Origin: Acetobacter ascendens
Lineage (GTDB): Bacteria > Pseudomonadota > Alphaproteobacteria > Acetobacterales > Acetobacteraceae
Assembly (NCBI RefSeq): GCF_001766235.1
Contig: NZ_CP015164.1
Location: 2,445,001-2,509,000 of the forward strand
Direction of reading: 5' to 3'
Length of the DNA stretch: 64,000 nucleotides
A program made the position numbers and the translations under genes. Position 1 is the first letter of the stretch. Every line of letters begins with the position of its first letter. Positions 63,663 to 64,000 of this stretch are shown in pieces. Below the pieces are notes generated by a model. That model searched no databases. It had not been told where the DNA came from and worked only from the letters and a program-made list of their open reading frames with translations.

Positions 63663-64000
63663 TTAGAACGGTGCGTCAATGTCCACAATATCGATCAACT
63701 TGGTGTTGACGAATTCTTTCAGACCAAGGTCAATCAGTTCATGGCCAAAGCCAGAACGCTTCACACCACCAAACGGCAGGTCAGCTTTCACCATTGTCGG
63801 GTGGTTGATGTACACCATGCCGGTGTCCATCTTACGGGCCAGTTCAGCAGCTTTTTCTTCGTTCTGAGAGAAGATGGAACCACCCAGGCCGTATGGGGAA
63901 TCATTGGCGATTTCTACAGCATGGTCTGCGTCTTTCGCGCGGAACAGCATGGTAACCGGGCCAAAGAATTCCCAACGGCGTGCCGGGTTACTTTCATCCA
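63663..64000 (-). CDS. Aldehyde dehydrogenase, C-terminal part (start outside window)
   Basis: The frame runs off the right edge of the window; about 112 residues of the C-terminus are present. EFFGPVTMLFRAKDADHAVEIAN and SPYGLGGSIFS are the aldehyde dehydrogenase C-terminal motifs, followed by MVYINHPTMVKADLPFGGVKRSGFGHE. The sequence fits NAD(P)-dependent succinate-semialdehyde dehydrogenase-like enzymes. The catalytic Cys lies outside the window. Confidence 0.88.
   Translation of the reverse strand, partial: DESNPARRWEFFGPVTMLFRAKDADHAVEIANDSPYGLGGSIFSQNEEKAAELARKMDTGMVYINHPTMVKADLPFGGVKRSGFGHELIDLGLKEFVNTKLIDIVDIDAPF

Overview
The window looks like a chromosomal segment of an acetic acid bacterium (Acetobacteraceae, most likely Acetobacter). 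Three things point there: alphaproteobacterial gene orders (hemE next to a putative replication origin, and mnmE-mnmG-rsmG-parA-parB), an IS1031-like IS5-family element with a 3-bp TAA target duplication, and an IS1380-family element, a family first described in Acetobacter. The genus is an inference from family knowledge; no search was run.

Layout. 1-5.7 kb: the end of an MscS-like channel gene, a 2OG-Fe dioxygenase, a small exported protein, a class II DnaJ, and the ubiK / ybjN-like / proC / TetR-or-COQ9-like group. 5.8-7.7 kb: tRNA-Gln, an MFS exporter and HU. 7.8-16.7 kb: a cell-surface locus with an RgpF-like protein, two very large two-module glycosyltransferases and, between them, a glycine/aspartate/asparagine-rich beta-roll protein without a signal peptide. 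16.7-19.3 kb: an IS5-family (IS1031-like) element split by a complete IS1380-family element, both with readable target duplications. 19.4-26.1 kb: tRNA-Gly, nadE, then hisB-hisH-(GNAT fused to hisA)-hisF-hisE-HIT. 26.1-30.7 kb: a nitroreductase coupled to a UbiH-like hydroxylase, a DUF4186 protein, a PsiE-like protein, a gene-poor stretch with possible decayed coding sequence, a GST and tRNA-Lys. 30.7-36.3 kb: parB-parA-rsmG-mnmG-mnmE, with two perfect 16-bp parS sites inside rsmG and mnmE. 36.4-43.4 kb: ogt, a glycine-rich secreted protein, a small membrane protein, tRNA-Pro, a LOG-like hydrolase, a frameshifted MFS gene, a Nudix hydrolase, then hemE-HAD-hemJ.

43.4-43.8 kb is the probable origin of replication, between divergent hemE and maf. 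It carries 14 copies of GTAC in about 300 bases and a near-consensus DnaA box. To its right: maf, tRNA-Ala, a YaiI-like protein, a Spy-like protein, a Bcr/CflA transporter, a thioredoxin/LON-domain/Trm112/lipoprotein operon, uvrA with a creatininase-like protein, a periplasmic beta-propeller, an AT-rich DUF2075 helicase-like gene, a NifU-like protein, a RutE-like nitroreductase with tsaB and rimI, purD, xseA, a lipoprotein, tRNA-Leu, serC and the 3' part of an aldehyde dehydrogenase gene.

The parABS sites, the mnm cluster and hemE/maf together mark an origin-proximal chromosome region. Accessory character is concentrated in the surface-glycosylation locus with its neighbouring insertion sequences and in the isolated helicase-like gene. 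I saw no CRISPR array, prophage, rRNA or classical defence island.
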